The notes under the pieces: generated by a model | Seen by the model: the letters and a program-made list of their open reading frames with translations, nothing else | Database searches by the model: none | Told to the model about the DNA's origin: nothing | Position numbers and translations under genes: made by a program | Shown here: piece by piece, positions 1-8,207 of the stretch | Position numbering within the stretch: the stretch's first letter is position 1 | How the letters are laid out: each line of letters starts with the position of its first letter | Assembly (NCBI RefSeq): GCF_014489615.1 | Contig: NZ_CP060825.1 | Location: forward strand, 3,920,501-3,984,500 | Direction of reading: 5' to 3' | From: Streptomyces genisteinicus | GTDB taxonomy: Bacteria; Actinomycetota; Actinomycetes; Streptomycetales; Streptomycetaceae | DNA: 64,000 bases

Positions 1-1
1 C

Positions 2-52
2 TTCTGCACGGCCTTCTGGGAGAAGGCCTTCGCCGGGGAGGCCCGGCCATGA
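2..52 (+). CDS. 3' end of an upstream gene (probably CpaE/Ssd-like), partial
   Basis: The first bases read in frame as the last 16 codons of a protein ending ...WEKAFAGEARP, with TGA at 50-52. The stop overlaps the ATG of the next gene (ATGA), so the two are translationally coupled. In streptomycetes the gene before the TadA ATPase is usually a CpaE/Ssd-like P-loop protein. That identity comes from expected gene order only; too little sequence is present to confirm it. Confidence 0.5.
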   Translation, partial: FCTAFWEKAFAGEARP

Positions 53-1197
53 GCGCGGGACTCCTGGAGGCTGTACGGCAGCGGCTGGCGGAGAGCGGCG
101 CGGAGCCGACCCCCGCGCGCGTGGCGGCCGCGCTCCGCGCCCAGGGCAGACTGCTGGGCGACGCCGAAGTGCTCGGCGGCACGGAGGAGTTGCGGGGCGA
201 ACTCGTGGGTGCCGGTCCGCTGGAGCCGCTGCTCGCCGACCCCTCCGTCACCGATGTGCTCGTGTCCGCGCCGGACCGGGTGTGGGTGGACCGGGGCGGA
301 GGACTCGAACTCACGGCCGTGACCTTCCCCGACGCCGCGTCCGTGCGCCGGCTCGCACAGCGTCTCGCGGCCGTCGCCGAGCGCCGGCTCGACGACGCGC
401 GGCCGTGGGTCGACGCCCGGCTGCCCGACGGCACCCGGATGCACGCGGTGATCCCGCCGGTCGCAGTCGGCTCCACGTGCCTGTCCCTGAGGGTGGTGAG
501 ACCCCGGGCCTTCTCGCCGGCCGAGCTCGTCCGGGCCGGGACCGTGCCGCCGGGCGGCGACCGGATCCTGCGCGCTCTGGTGGCTGCGAGGCTCTCCTTC
601 CTGATCAGCGGCGGCACGGGGTCGGGGAAGACCACTCTGCTGAGCAGCCTGCTGGGACTGGTGGGGGAGCGGGAGCGCATCGTCCTCGCGGAGGACTCCG
701 CCGAACTCAGGCCCGACCACCCTCATGTGGTGCGGCTCGAGTCGCGCGCGGCCAACCAGGAGGGTTCGGGCCGGGTGACCCTGCGGGATCTGGTCAGACA
801 GGCACTGCGGATGCGGCCCGACCGGCTGGTCGTCGGTGAGGTGCGCGGCGAAGAGGTGGCGGACCTGCTTGCCGCGCTGAACACCGGGCACCAGGGCGGG
901 TGCGGAACCGTGCATGCCAACACCGCGGCCGACGTCCCCGCCAGGCTGGAAGCCCTGGGTACTGCCGCGGGCCTCGACCGGGCGGCCCTGCACAGTCAGC
1001 TGGCCGCAGCGCTCGACGTCGTGGTCCATGTCGCGCGCGATGCCGCCGGGCGGCGCCGGATCGCCGAGATGCACGTGCTGGAGCGGGACGCGAGCGGGCT
1101 GGTGGTGACCGTCCCGGCACTCCGCTGGGGTGCCGAGACCTTCATGCCGGGCCCGGGATGGCAGCCGCTGCGGGCACTGATGGGGGAGGCGCTGTGA
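49..1197 (+). CDS. tadA: TadA/CpaF-type pilus assembly ATPase
   Basis: This is a 382-residue secretion ATPase of the GspE/CpaF superfamily, which powers assembly or export of Flp/Tad-type fibres at the inner face of the membrane. A Walker A (GGTGSGKTT, about residues 188-196) is followed by an Asp-box-like segment (LAEDSAEL) and a Walker B/His-box region (RPDRLVVGEVRGEE, then GTVHAN). The N-terminal half has the PLLADPSVTDVLV segment typical of the CpaF N-domain. The ATG overlaps the stop of the preceding gene, and the 3' end overlaps the next gene by four bases. The following genes are TadB/TadC-like, a pilin-like peptide and TadE-like proteins, so this is the motor of a small actinobacterial tad locus. 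Confidence 0.92.
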   Translation: MSAGLLEAVRQRLAESGAEPTPARVAAALRAQGRLLGDAEVLGGTEELRGELVGAGPLEPLLADPSVTDVLVSAPDRVWVDRGGGLELTAVTFPDAASVRRLAQRLAAVAERRLDDARPWVDARLPDGTRMHAVIPPVAVGSTCLSLRVVRPRAFSPAELVRAGTVPPGGDRILRALVAARLSFLISGGTGSGKTTLLSSLLGLVGERERIVLAEDSAELRPDHPHVVRLESRAANQEGSGRVTLRDLVRQALRMRPDRLVVGEVRGEEVADLLAALNTGHQGGCGTVHANTAADVPARLEALGTAAGLDRAALHSQLAAALDVVVHVARDAAGRRRIAEMHVLERDASGLVVTVPALRWGAETFMPGPGWQPLRALMGEAL

Positions 1198-2042
1198 GGC
1201 TCGGCGAGACGGTCTGCGCCGCCGCGGCCTGCGCGGGTGCGGCCGCCTGGCTGGTGACGGCGGACGGCCGGGAGCGGCGCCGGGCCGCGCTCCTGCTGGC
1301 GGGGCCCGCGCAGCCGCTCTCCCGGGACCGGCTGCACGGGAGCCTCCTCGGCCTGGCACGGAGGCACACGGAGTGGCTCTGCCTGCTCCCCGCAGCGCTG
1401 CTCGCGCTGCTGGCGGGCTCCGTGGTGCCGGCCGTCCTCGGAGTGCTCGCGGTGCCGCTCGTGCGACGGCGTCTGCGCGCACGGCAGCGGGAGCGGGAGA
1501 AGCGGCGCAGGGCGGCCGAGGTCGTGGCCCTGTGCGGCGCGATCACGGGCGAGCTGCGGGCCGGGTCGCAGCCCGGAGCGGCGCTGCGGCTCGGAGCCCG
1601 CGCCACGGACGCGCTCGGCGGGGGCGAGTCCGCCGTGCTGGCGGCCGCCCGCTTCGGAGGCGACGTGCCCGAGACGCTGCGTGCGGCATCCCAGCAACCC
1701 GGGGCGGAAGGGCTGGCGGGGATGGCCGCCTGCTGGCAGGTGGCGGTCGGCAGCGGAGCCGGGCTCGCCGACGGACTGGACCGGCTCGAGGCGGCCCTGC
1801 GGTCGGCGGTCGACCAGCAGGACGAACTGCGGGCGCAGTTGGCGGGCGCGTGGTCGACCGTGACGCTGCTCGCGCTGCTCCCGCTCGCCGGTCTCGGACT
1901 CGGTGCCGCACTCGGAGCGGATCCGCTGGAGGTGCTGTTCCACACTCCCGCCGGTCTGGCCTGCCTGGCCATCGGAGGAGTGCTGGAGACCGCGGGCGTC
2001 CTGTGGTCCGGGCGGATCGTACGAGCGGGGTCGGCGGCATGA
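1194..2042 (+). CDS. TadB-like type II secretion system F-family membrane protein
   Basis: The start is the GTG in the GTGA overlap with the ATPase stop; longer readings enter the ATPase gene and are shadows. The protein has about 282 residues. It has an N-terminal membrane segment, a hydrophobic pair near residues 65-90, a cytoplasmic helical domain rich in Arg and Ala (the T2SF domain), and two C-terminal membrane segments (TVTLLALLPLAGLGLGAAL and a following one). It is expected to form the membrane platform contacted by the TadA ATPase. Translational coupling on both sides suggests stoichiometric expression. Confidence 0.82.
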   Translation: MRLGETVCAAAACAGAAAWLVTADGRERRRAALLLAGPAQPLSRDRLHGSLLGLARRHTEWLCLLPAALLALLAGSVVPAVLGVLAVPLVRRRLRARQREREKRRRAAEVVALCGAITGELRAGSQPGAALRLGARATDALGGGESAVLAAARFGGDVPETLRAASQQPGAEGLAGMAACWQVAVGSGAGLADGLDRLEAALRSAVDQQDELRAQLAGAWSTVTLLALLPLAGLGLGAALGADPLEVLFHTPAGLACLAIGGVLETAGVLWSGRIVRAGSAA

Positions 2043-2860
2043 GCGGGGATCTCCTTCCGCGGATCGGAGCCCTGCTCGCCGGGCCGGCCGCGGTGTGCCT
2101 CCTCGGCTTGTCGGTGGTGACGAGCCGGCGCCGGCGAGCAGTCCGCAGGAGGGCCGCGGCGCTCTGGCACCACGAACGCGTACCTCGCAGGAGCAGGAGC
2201 GCCGGAAGCAGAACGAAGCCGGGCCGCGGGGCCCGGGAATGGGCAGTGCCGCTCGGGGTCGTGGCGATGTGCTGGACGCTCCTCGGCGGAGCGCTCGGTG
2301 CGGCCGTGGCGGTCGTGGCGGGCGCGGGGGTTCGGCACTGGCTCCGCCGGGAGGGCCGGGCGGTCGGCTCGGGCGCCGGGACCGGTCCCGGCGCCGAAGA
2401 CGGCCGGACCGGGGCGGAGGCGATACGCCAACTCCCGCTGGCTGCAGACCTGCTGGCCGCCTGTGTCTCCGCGGGTGCGGGCCCGCGCGAGGCCGCCGAA
2501 GCCGTCGGCATCTCCCTGGGCGGCCCTGTCGGGGAGCGCCTGAAGGCCATGGCGGCGCAACTGCGGCTGGGACGCGAACCGGCCGAGGCCTGGGCCTGGT
2601 TCGCCCGTACGCCGGGCGCGGCACCGCTCGCCCGCTGCCTGGAGCGCGCCGACACGACCGGTGCCCCGGCCGCGGAGCCGATGGCGCGCCTCGCCGAACG
2701 GTACCGGGCGGACCGTGCCCGACGGGTCACCGCCCACGGCCGCCGTGCGCAAGTGCTGATCACGGCCCCCGTGGGGCTCTGCTTCCTGCCCGCCTTCCTC
2801 GCGGTGGGCGTGGCGCCGGTGGTGATCGGACTCGCCGGAGGTCTGCTGGCCGGCCGGTGA
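2039..2860 (+). CDS. TadC-like type II secretion system F-family membrane protein
   Basis: The ATG overlaps the upstream TGA, giving a 273-residue protein. It has an N-terminal membrane segment (IGALLAGPAAVCLLGLSVV), a linker with basic residues, a second hydrophobic region near residues 65-95, a T2SF cytoplasmic domain (ADLLAACVSAGAGPREAAEAV and onward) and a C-terminal hydrophobic hairpin ending at a GLLAGR terminus. It is the second half of the TadB/TadC membrane platform. About 300 bases without a gene follow, so the pilin-like gene downstream may have its own promoter. Confidence 0.82.
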   Translation: MSGDLLPRIGALLAGPAAVCLLGLSVVTSRRRRAVRRRAAALWHHERVPRRSRSAGSRTKPGRGAREWAVPLGVVAMCWTLLGGALGAAVAVVAGAGVRHWLRREGRAVGSGAGTGPGAEDGRTGAEAIRQLPLAADLLAACVSAGAGPREAAEAVGISLGGPVGERLKAMAAQLRLGREPAEAWAWFARTPGAAPLARCLERADTTGAPAAEPMARLAERYRADRARRVTAHGRRAQVLITAPVGLCFLPAFLAVGVAPVVIGLAGGLLAGR

Positions 2861-3158
2861 CCCTACCGGTGGGGCTCCCCGCGCCCGACCGTTCCGCTCC
2901 CCGCTTCCAGGGGCGCGCGCCGCGGCCGACCGAACCGGCGATCACCCGCCCTGGCTGCACCCGCGCGACCGTGCGAGGCGCCCACCGCGCGATGTACGCC
3001 GTGTGCCCGGCGCACCGGTCACTCGGCCCCGGCCACGGTCCGAGTTCCGAGGTCCGAGTGGCCCGGCACCCCCGAGTTCCCGCGCATCCCGCTCACGCTC
3101 ATCCGATTCACCATCACCCGATTCACGACCGTTCGAGTCGTCGACCCAGGAGGTCACC

Positions 3159-3413
3159 ATGTGGAAAGCGATCCTTCAGACCCTCACCCGCCCGGTCCGG
3201 CCCCGCTTCGTACGCCGGACCGGGCGTCGGACCCGTGCCCGCTCGCTGGCCGTCGCGCTGCGGCGGGACAGGGGGATGACCACGTCCGAGTACGCGATGG
3301 GCACCATCGCCGCCTGCGCGTTCGCCGCGGTTCTCTACAAGGTGATCACCAGCGGAGCCGTCTCCGGAGCACTGGAATCGGTGATCGGCAAGGCGCTCGA
3401 TGCCCAGTTCTGA
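3159..3413 (+). CDS. DUF4244-like small membrane peptide (Flp pilin-like)
   Basis: An 84-residue peptide starting at an ATG preceded by CAGGAGG at a suitable distance. An Arg-rich N-terminal half is followed by GMTTSEYAMGTIAACAFAAVLYKVI, in which the Thr-Ser-Glu-Tyr motif before one hydrophobic helix resembles the class III/Flp prepilin processing region (G before a hydrophobic helix with Glu at +5). It is the likely structural subunit or a pilin-like partner of the tad locus. The first codons of the TadE-like gene overlap its end by 14 bases. The DUF4244 assignment comes from family memory. Confidence 0.75.
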   Translation: MWKAILQTLTRPVRPRFVRRTGRRTRARSLAVALRRDRGMTTSEYAMGTIAACAFAAVLYKVITSGAVSGALESVIGKALDAQF

Positions 3414-3840
3414 CGGCGCTCCCACCGGGGCTGCGGGCCGCGGTGACCGAGGCTCGGTCACCGCGGAGGCGGCCGTCGCCCTGCCCGCCCTGGTCGTGTT
3501 CTGCATGGCCCTGGTGTGGGCCCTCATGGCGGCTGCGGCGCAGATCCAGTGCGTGGACGCCGCGCGGGCGGGTGCCCGGGCCGCCGCGCGTTCGGAACCG
3601 GTGCCGGCCGCCGTGGCCGCCGCACGGTCGGCCGCACCGGCCGGCGCCCGCGTCACCCTCGTCAGGGACGGTGACCTGTGGCGCGTGGCGGTGGAGGCGC
3701 GGGCCCCGGGGCCGGGCGCTCTCGCGCTGACGCTCGGCGCCCGCGCGGCCGCGCTCGCCGAGGACAGCGTCGGGCGGGAGCCCCCGGGGACGGCGCATGT
3801 CGCCGCACCCGGTGCGGCACGGGGAGGGAGGACGCCGTGA
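3400..3840 (+). CDS. TadE-like pseudopilin
   Basis: A 146-residue protein with the TadE signature: a short polar N-terminus ending GDRGSVTAEAAVALPAL, where the Gly-Ser-x-x-x-Glu pattern precedes one hydrophobic helix (VVFCMALVWALMAAAAQIQ), then a soluble Ala-rich domain. TadE-like minor pilins are usually processed by prepilin peptidase and support Flp fibre assembly. The gene overlaps the pilin-like peptide upstream and the next TadE-like gene downstream (GTGA), so the three are probably cotranscribed. Confidence 0.85.
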   Translation: MPSSDGAPTGAAGRGDRGSVTAEAAVALPALVVFCMALVWALMAAAAQIQCVDAARAGARAAARSEPVPAAVAAARSAAPAGARVTLVRDGDLWRVAVEARAPGPGALALTLGARAAALAEDSVGREPPGTAHVAAPGAARGGRTP

Positions 3841-4325
3841 GGCGGGACGGAGGGGCGGCCACGGTCTGGGTGGCGTGCGCCTGCAGTGTGCTGTGCGTGG
3901 TGTTCGCCGCCGTGCTCGCGATGGGCCAGGCGGTCGTGGCGCGGCACCGGGCCGGTGCCGCGGCGGATCTCGCGGCGCTCGCGGCGTCCGACCAGGCGCT
4001 GCGGGGCACCTCCGCCGCCTGCGGCGTCGCGAGCCGGGTCGCGAGGGCTCAGGGGGCCGAGGTGGTCAGGTGCACGGTGGCGGGAGAGGTCTCCGACGTC
4101 ACGGCGCGGGTGCGCGTCGGGCCGTACGCGCCGCGCAGCAGGTCACGGGCGGGACCGGCCGGCGTGACGCCCGCGGACGGCACGGGGCCGCCCCGGCCGG
4201 TCCCGTCCGCCTCGCGGTCTCTGCCGCCCTCGGGAGCCGCCGGGGGAGTCAGGTGGCCGGAGCTCCGCCCGGCGGTTCCACGGACGGCTGCGGAGGCTTC
4301 GGAGCGCCTCGGAGCAGTTCCGTGA
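3837..4325 (+). CDS. Rv3654c-like TadE-family membrane protein
   Basis: A 162-residue protein starting at GTG 3837, four bases overlapping the upstream stop. RRDGGAATVWV is followed by a hydrophobic helix (VLCVVFAAVLAMGQAVV) and ARHRAGAAADLAALAASDQAL, the pattern of the helicase/secretion-neighbourhood TadE-like proteins of actinobacteria. The C-terminal third is Pro/Arg-rich and looks unstructured. Its last 77 bases run into the 3' end of the convergent helicase gene, so the real C-terminus is coded on both strands. Confidence 0.75.
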   Translation: MRRDGGAATVWVACACSVLCVVFAAVLAMGQAVVARHRAGAAADLAALAASDQALRGTSAACGVASRVARAQGAEVVRCTVAGEVSDVTARVRVGPYAPRSRSRAGPAGVTPADGTGPPRPVPSASRSLPPSGAAGGVRWPELRPAVPRTAAEASERLGAVP

Positions 4326-6744
4326 GGAGCCGTACCGCGCCGCGCTTGTGCAGGGGGTCGTTGCCGTTGCCGCACTTGGGGGACTGGATGCACGAGGGGC
4401 AGCCGGCGTCGCACTCGCAGGACGCGATGGCCTCGCGGGTGGCGGTGAGCCACTCCCCGGCGGTGTGGAAGGCGCGCTCGGCGAATCCGGCGCCGCCCGG
4501 ATGCCCGTCGTACACGAACACCGTGGGCAGAAGCGTGTCCGGGTGCAGGGGGACGGAGACCCCGCCGATGTCCCAGCGGTCGCACGTGGCGAAGAGCGGG
4601 AGCATGCCGATGGAGGCGTGCTCGGCGGCGTGCAGGGCCCCGCCGAGCTGTTCCGGGCCCACCCGGGCGGCGTCGAGCTGGTCCTCGGTGACCGTCCACC
4701 ACACCGCCCTGGTCCGCAGGGTGCGCGGCGGGAGGTCGAGCTTGGTCTCCCCGAGGACCTCACCGGTGACGACCCTGCGGCGGAGGAAGGAGACGACCTG
4801 GTTGGTGACCTCGACGGACCCGTAGCAGAGGCGCCCGTCACCCCACGGGATCTCGGTGTCGGTCTCCAGCACGGAGATGGCGGTGGTGTCCCTCGCGGTC
4901 GTCGAGTACGGCGGGGAGGCCTCCTCGACCAGGGCCACGGAGTCCTCCAGGTCGAGCTTCCGGACCAGGTAGGTGCGCCCCTGGTGGAGATGGACCGCAC
5001 CGTCGTGGACGGCGGTGTGGGCGGCGCCCTCGTCCACCGTGCCGAGCAGCCTCCCGGTGGCCGACTCGACGATCTGCACCGGGCGCCCGCCCCCGCCCCG
5101 GATGTCGGTGAGATCCGCGGCGCGCTCGCGCCGGGTCCAGTGCCATCCTGACGCGCGCCTGCGCAGCAGCCCGGCCCTCTCCAGCTGGGGCATCAGACCG
5201 GCCGCCGCGGGGCCGAAGAGGTCGAGACCGGCCTCGGTGAGGGGCAGCTCGGACGCCGCCGCGCAGAGGTGAGGGGCGAGCACGTACGGGTTGTCCGGGT
5301 CCAGCACGGTCGATTCCACCGGCCGGTCGAACAGGGCTTCCGGGTGGTGCACGAGGAAGGTGTCGAGCGGGTCGTCCCTGGCGACGAGCACGGCCAGCGC
5401 ACCCTGCCCGGACCTGCCCGCACGGCCGGCCTGCTGCCACAGCGAGGCACGGGTGCCCGGGTAGCCGGCGATGACCACGGCGTCGAGCCCGGCCACGTCG
5501 ACCCCGAGTTCGAGCGCGGTCGTGGCGGCGAGGCCGAGGAGCTCTCCGGAATGGAGGGCGCGTTCGAGCGCGCGGCGTTCCTCCGGCAGATAGCCGCCCC
5601 GGTAGGCCGCGACACGCCGCGGCAGCGAGCGGTCCACCTCGGCGAGGCGCTCCTTCGCGATGACGGAGATCAGCTCGGCGCCCCTGCGCGAGCGCACGAA
5701 GGCGACGCTGCGCACGCCCTGAACGGTCAGGTCGGTCAGCAGGTCCGCGGTCTCGGCGGTCGCGGTGCGCCGGACGGGAGCTCCCTTCTCGCCGTGGAGC
5801 TCGGTCAGCGGGGGTTCCCACAGCGCGAAGACGAGTTCACCGCGCGGCGAGGCGTCGTCGGCCACCTCGTGGACCGGCACGCCCGTGAGGCGTCGGGCGG
5901 AGGCCGCGGGATCGGCCGAGGTCGCCGACGCGAGCAGGAAGACGGGTTGTGACCCGTAGCGGGCGCAGAGCCGGCGGAGCCGGCGCAGCACCTGGGCGAC
6001 ATGGGAGCCGAAGACGCCCCGGTAGGTGTGGCATTCGTCGATCACCACGTAGCGCAGCGAGCGCAGGAAGGAGGACCAGCGGGGGTGCGAGGGGAGTATC
6101 CCGCGGTGGAGCATGTCCGGGTTGGTGAGCACGTAGTTGGCGTACTGGCGCACCCACTCGCGTTCCTCGACGGGAGTGTCCCCGTCGTACACGGCGGGCC
6201 GGACGCGGTTGCCCAGGGGCGCGGCGAGTTCCCTGACGGCGCGTCGCTGGTCGGCGGCCAGAGCCTTGGTCGGGGCCAGGTAGAGGGCCGTGGTGCCCCG
6301 GCCGTTCGGGGCCTCGGCTCCGTCGAGCAGGGTGCTGAGGACGGGCACCAGGTACGACAGGGACTTCCCCGACGCGGTGCCGGTCGCGATGACCACGGAT
6401 TCGCCGTCCAGCGCGTGCTCGGCGGCCGCCGCCTGATGGGCCCAGGGATGGTCGATTCCCGCCTCCTGGACGGCGGCGATCACCTCGGGGCGCACGCGGT
6501 CCGGCCAGACGGCATGCCTGCCCGGTCGCGGGGGCAAGTGCTCCGTATGAGTGATGCGCGCAGCCCGGTTCGCCCCTGCGGTGAGCCGGTCGAGGACCGC
6601 ACCGGGGGAAGGGCGGGTTTCCCTGTTCTCGGGTGGTCGACTGGGACGGAGATTCTTGGCCATCGGCACCGAGTGTGTCACTGGCGTGACGGACAATGGT
6701 CCCAAGGCGTCGTGCATGGCTGCTGGTAAGTGATTGAATGCCAT
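4249..6744 (-). CDS. MrfA-like DEAD/DECH-box helicase with C-terminal zinc cluster
   Basis: An 831-residue superfamily 2 helicase. Motif I is ATGTASGKS near residues 120-128, motif II is DECH, a SAT-type motif III (LLASATS) follows, and the second RecA lobe carries QQAGRAGRSGQ. The C-terminal domain is DUF1998-like with four cysteines in CECDAGCPSCIQSPKCGNG, as in Bacillus MrfA, a mitomycin-repair helicase. A role in DNA repair is inferred from that family. The ATG at 6744 is 79 bases from the divergent bldG start; a downstream Met (residue 28) is an alternative. The pairing with tad genes and bldG is a conserved streptomycete order. Confidence 0.88.
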   Translation of the reverse strand: MAFNHLPAAMHDALGPLSVTPVTHSVPMAKNLRPSRPPENRETRPSPGAVLDRLTAGANRAARITHTEHLPPRPGRHAVWPDRVRPEVIAAVQEAGIDHPWAHQAAAAEHALDGESVVIATGTASGKSLSYLVPVLSTLLDGAEAPNGRGTTALYLAPTKALAADQRRAVRELAAPLGNRVRPAVYDGDTPVEEREWVRQYANYVLTNPDMLHRGILPSHPRWSSFLRSLRYVVIDECHTYRGVFGSHVAQVLRRLRRLCARYGSQPVFLLASATSADPAASARRLTGVPVHEVADDASPRGELVFALWEPPLTELHGEKGAPVRRTATAETADLLTDLTVQGVRSVAFVRSRRGAELISVIAKERLAEVDRSLPRRVAAYRGGYLPEERRALERALHSGELLGLAATTALELGVDVAGLDAVVIAGYPGTRASLWQQAGRAGRSGQGALAVLVARDDPLDTFLVHHPEALFDRPVESTVLDPDNPYVLAPHLCAAASELPLTEAGLDLFGPAAAGLMPQLERAGLLRRRASGWHWTRRERAADLTDIRGGGGRPVQIVESATGRLLGTVDEGAAHTAVHDGAVHLHQGRTYLVRKLDLEDSVALVEEASPPYSTTARDTTAISVLETDTEIPWGDGRLCYGSVEVTNQVVSFLRRRVVTGEVLGETKLDLPPRTLRTRAVWWTVTEDQLDAARVGPEQLGGALHAAEHASIGMLPLFATCDRWDIGGVSVPLHPDTLLPTVFVYDGHPGGAGFAERAFHTAGEWLTATREAIASCECDAGCPSCIQSPKCGNGNDPLHKRGAVRLLTELLRGAPKPPQPSVEPPGGAPAT

Positions 6745-6823
6745 CGCGGCTGGCGACCGTCCTCCGGCTCCGTCGGGGAGACCTCAGGGGGCGGCCGCTC
6801 GATAGCAAGGTGCTGGAGGATCC

Positions 6824-7177
6824 GTGGACCTGTCCCTGTCGACTCGCAATGTGTCCGGCCCTGGTGGCGACCGTACGGTCGTCGAGGTCGGTGGCGAGAT
6901 TGATGTCTATACCGCGCCCAAGCTGCGCGAGCAGTTGGTCGAGTTGGTGAACGACGGCAGCTACCACCTTGTCGTCGACATGGAGGGCGTGGACTTCCTC
7001 GACTCCACCGGTCTCGGCGTGCTCGTGGGCGGTCTCAAGAGGGTGCGTGCCCATGAGGGCTCGCTGCGCCTGGTCTGCAACCAGGAGCGCATTCTCAAGA
7101 TCTTCCGGATCACGGGCCTGACCAAGGTGTTCCCGATCCACACCACGGTCGACGAGGCTGTCGCGGCGACCGACTGA
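6824..7177 (+). CDS. bldG: Anti-anti-sigma factor BldG
   Basis: A 117-residue STAS-domain protein nearly identical to S. coelicolor BldG, required for aerial mycelium formation and antibiotic production. The phosphorylatable Ser lies in DFLDSTGLGVL at residue 61; a short extra Gly-rich stretch (SGPGG) near residues 11-15 shifts it from the usual 57. The start is GTG 6824 with CTGGAGGA four bases upstream. Dephospho-BldG binds anti-sigma factors and frees developmental or stress sigma factors. The gene directly downstream is a GHKL-type anti-sigma kinase, the usual partner. Recognition is strong. Confidence 0.97.
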   Translation: MDLSLSTRNVSGPGGDRTVVEVGGEIDVYTAPKLREQLVELVNDGSYHLVVDMEGVDFLDSTGLGVLVGGLKRVRAHEGSLRLVCNQERILKIFRITGLTKVFPIHTTVDEAVAATD

Positions 7178-7268
7178 CGGTCGCCGGGACACCGGAAGCA
7201 GGAGGGGCACCGGGCATCCAGCCCGGGCCTCCACACAAGCACGCTCGCATGTTCGAGGGGGATCAGGC

Positions 7269-7697
7269 ATGGCCACCGTTGAGCTCCGCTTCAGTGCTCA
7301 GCCGGAGCACGTCAGGACGGCCAGGCTCGTGGCCGCCGCCGTGGCGCGCCGGGCCGGGGTCGACGAGGCGGTGCTGGACGAGGTGCGCCTCGCCGTGGGC
7401 GAGGCGTGCAGTCGCGCGGTGGGGCTCCATCGCAGCCACGGAGTGACCGCGCCGGTCCGCGTCGCGCTCACCGAGGAGGAGAAGACCTTCTCGATCGAGG
7501 TCGGCGACGAGGTGACGACCGTCGGGCCCGAGGGCGCCGTCGGACGCGGCTCCGACGACGACCATGACGGCGAGGACGAGATGGGTCTCGCGGTGATCAG
7601 CGGTCTCGTCGACGACGTCGAGGTCTCGGCGAACGACGGAGGCGGGGTCATCCGGATGAGCTGGCCCGTCACGGCACCCCCGGTCATCGCCCCCTGA
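7269..7697 (+). CDS. ATP-binding anti-sigma factor, RsbW/HATPase type, BldG partner
   Basis: A 142-residue GHKL (HATPase_c_2) protein. The N-box region LDEVRLAVGEACSRAVGLH holds the Glu and the Asn-equivalent region, and the G2-like segment DEMGLAVISGLVDDVEV closes the ATP lid. It is expected to phosphorylate BldG and/or sequester a sigma factor. It lies 91 bases after bldG on the same strand, the arrangement described for the S. coelicolor bldG operon. An acidic loop (GSDDDHDGEDE) precedes the G2 segment. A hairpin with a T-run about 300 bases downstream may end the operon. Confidence 0.88.
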   Translation: MATVELRFSAQPEHVRTARLVAAAVARRAGVDEAVLDEVRLAVGEACSRAVGLHRSHGVTAPVRVALTEEEKTFSIEVGDEVTTVGPEGAVGRGSDDDHDGEDEMGLAVISGLVDDVEVSANDGGGVIRMSWPVTAPPVIAP

Positions 7698-8207
7698 CGT
7701 CCCCCGCGGAGCCGGCACCGGCGGCCCCTGCCGTCCGCCCCCCCACGCGGGTCGCACGGCGTCCGTCCGTACGAGGTGCCCGCCACCCACCCCGGGGCGT
7801 CACCCTTTCGGCCGAAGCGTCCCCGGCCAATCCTCGGCAGCTGTGATTCGCTGCCGCCCCCGCGCCCGAGGGCTCTGGCGAGGGGTGCCGGACCGGACAG
7901 TTTCCGGGTGCCGCCGTCGTGGCCGCGCCCGCCCGCCTTCCCGCTGACCGTACGGAATTCGCCCGCACGGCCCGGATCGGTCTCCTGAAAAAAGGGCCCT
8001 GCTGAGCAGGACATTTTTCTGCCGCCGGAGATCGCCGATCAAGGCCGAATGCCTCAGCCGCATTACTTCTTTCGTGGGCATTTCCGCGTCCTGATCATTT
8101 CTCGTACGACACATCAAGGTCAAGCGAATTCGTCGTGCTCTGTTTTGATCGGGTTTCGCTCCCTACAATCCGTCCACATCTTGAGCTCTGAGCGTCAAGG
8201 AGGACGA
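7698..8207. other. 510-base gap between the bldG operon and hppA
   Basis: No convincing gene is visible. The right half is clearly less GC-rich than its surroundings. It holds a terminator-like hairpin (7998-8010, T-run after) and, just upstream of hppA, a TACAAT hexamer at 8164-8169 that could be a -10 element; no well-spaced -35 is evident. The region probably combines the end of the bldG transcript with the hppA promoter and leader. Confidence 0.6.
7998..8018 (+). terminator. Rho-independent-type terminator after the bldG operon
   Basis: CCTGC-TGA-GCAGG forms a short stem-loop followed by ACATTTTTCT, and an A-run lies on the other side (AAAAAAGGG before the stem). The stem is short but the T-tract is striking in such GC-rich DNA. 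It probably works for transcripts arriving from bldG. Confidence 0.55.
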
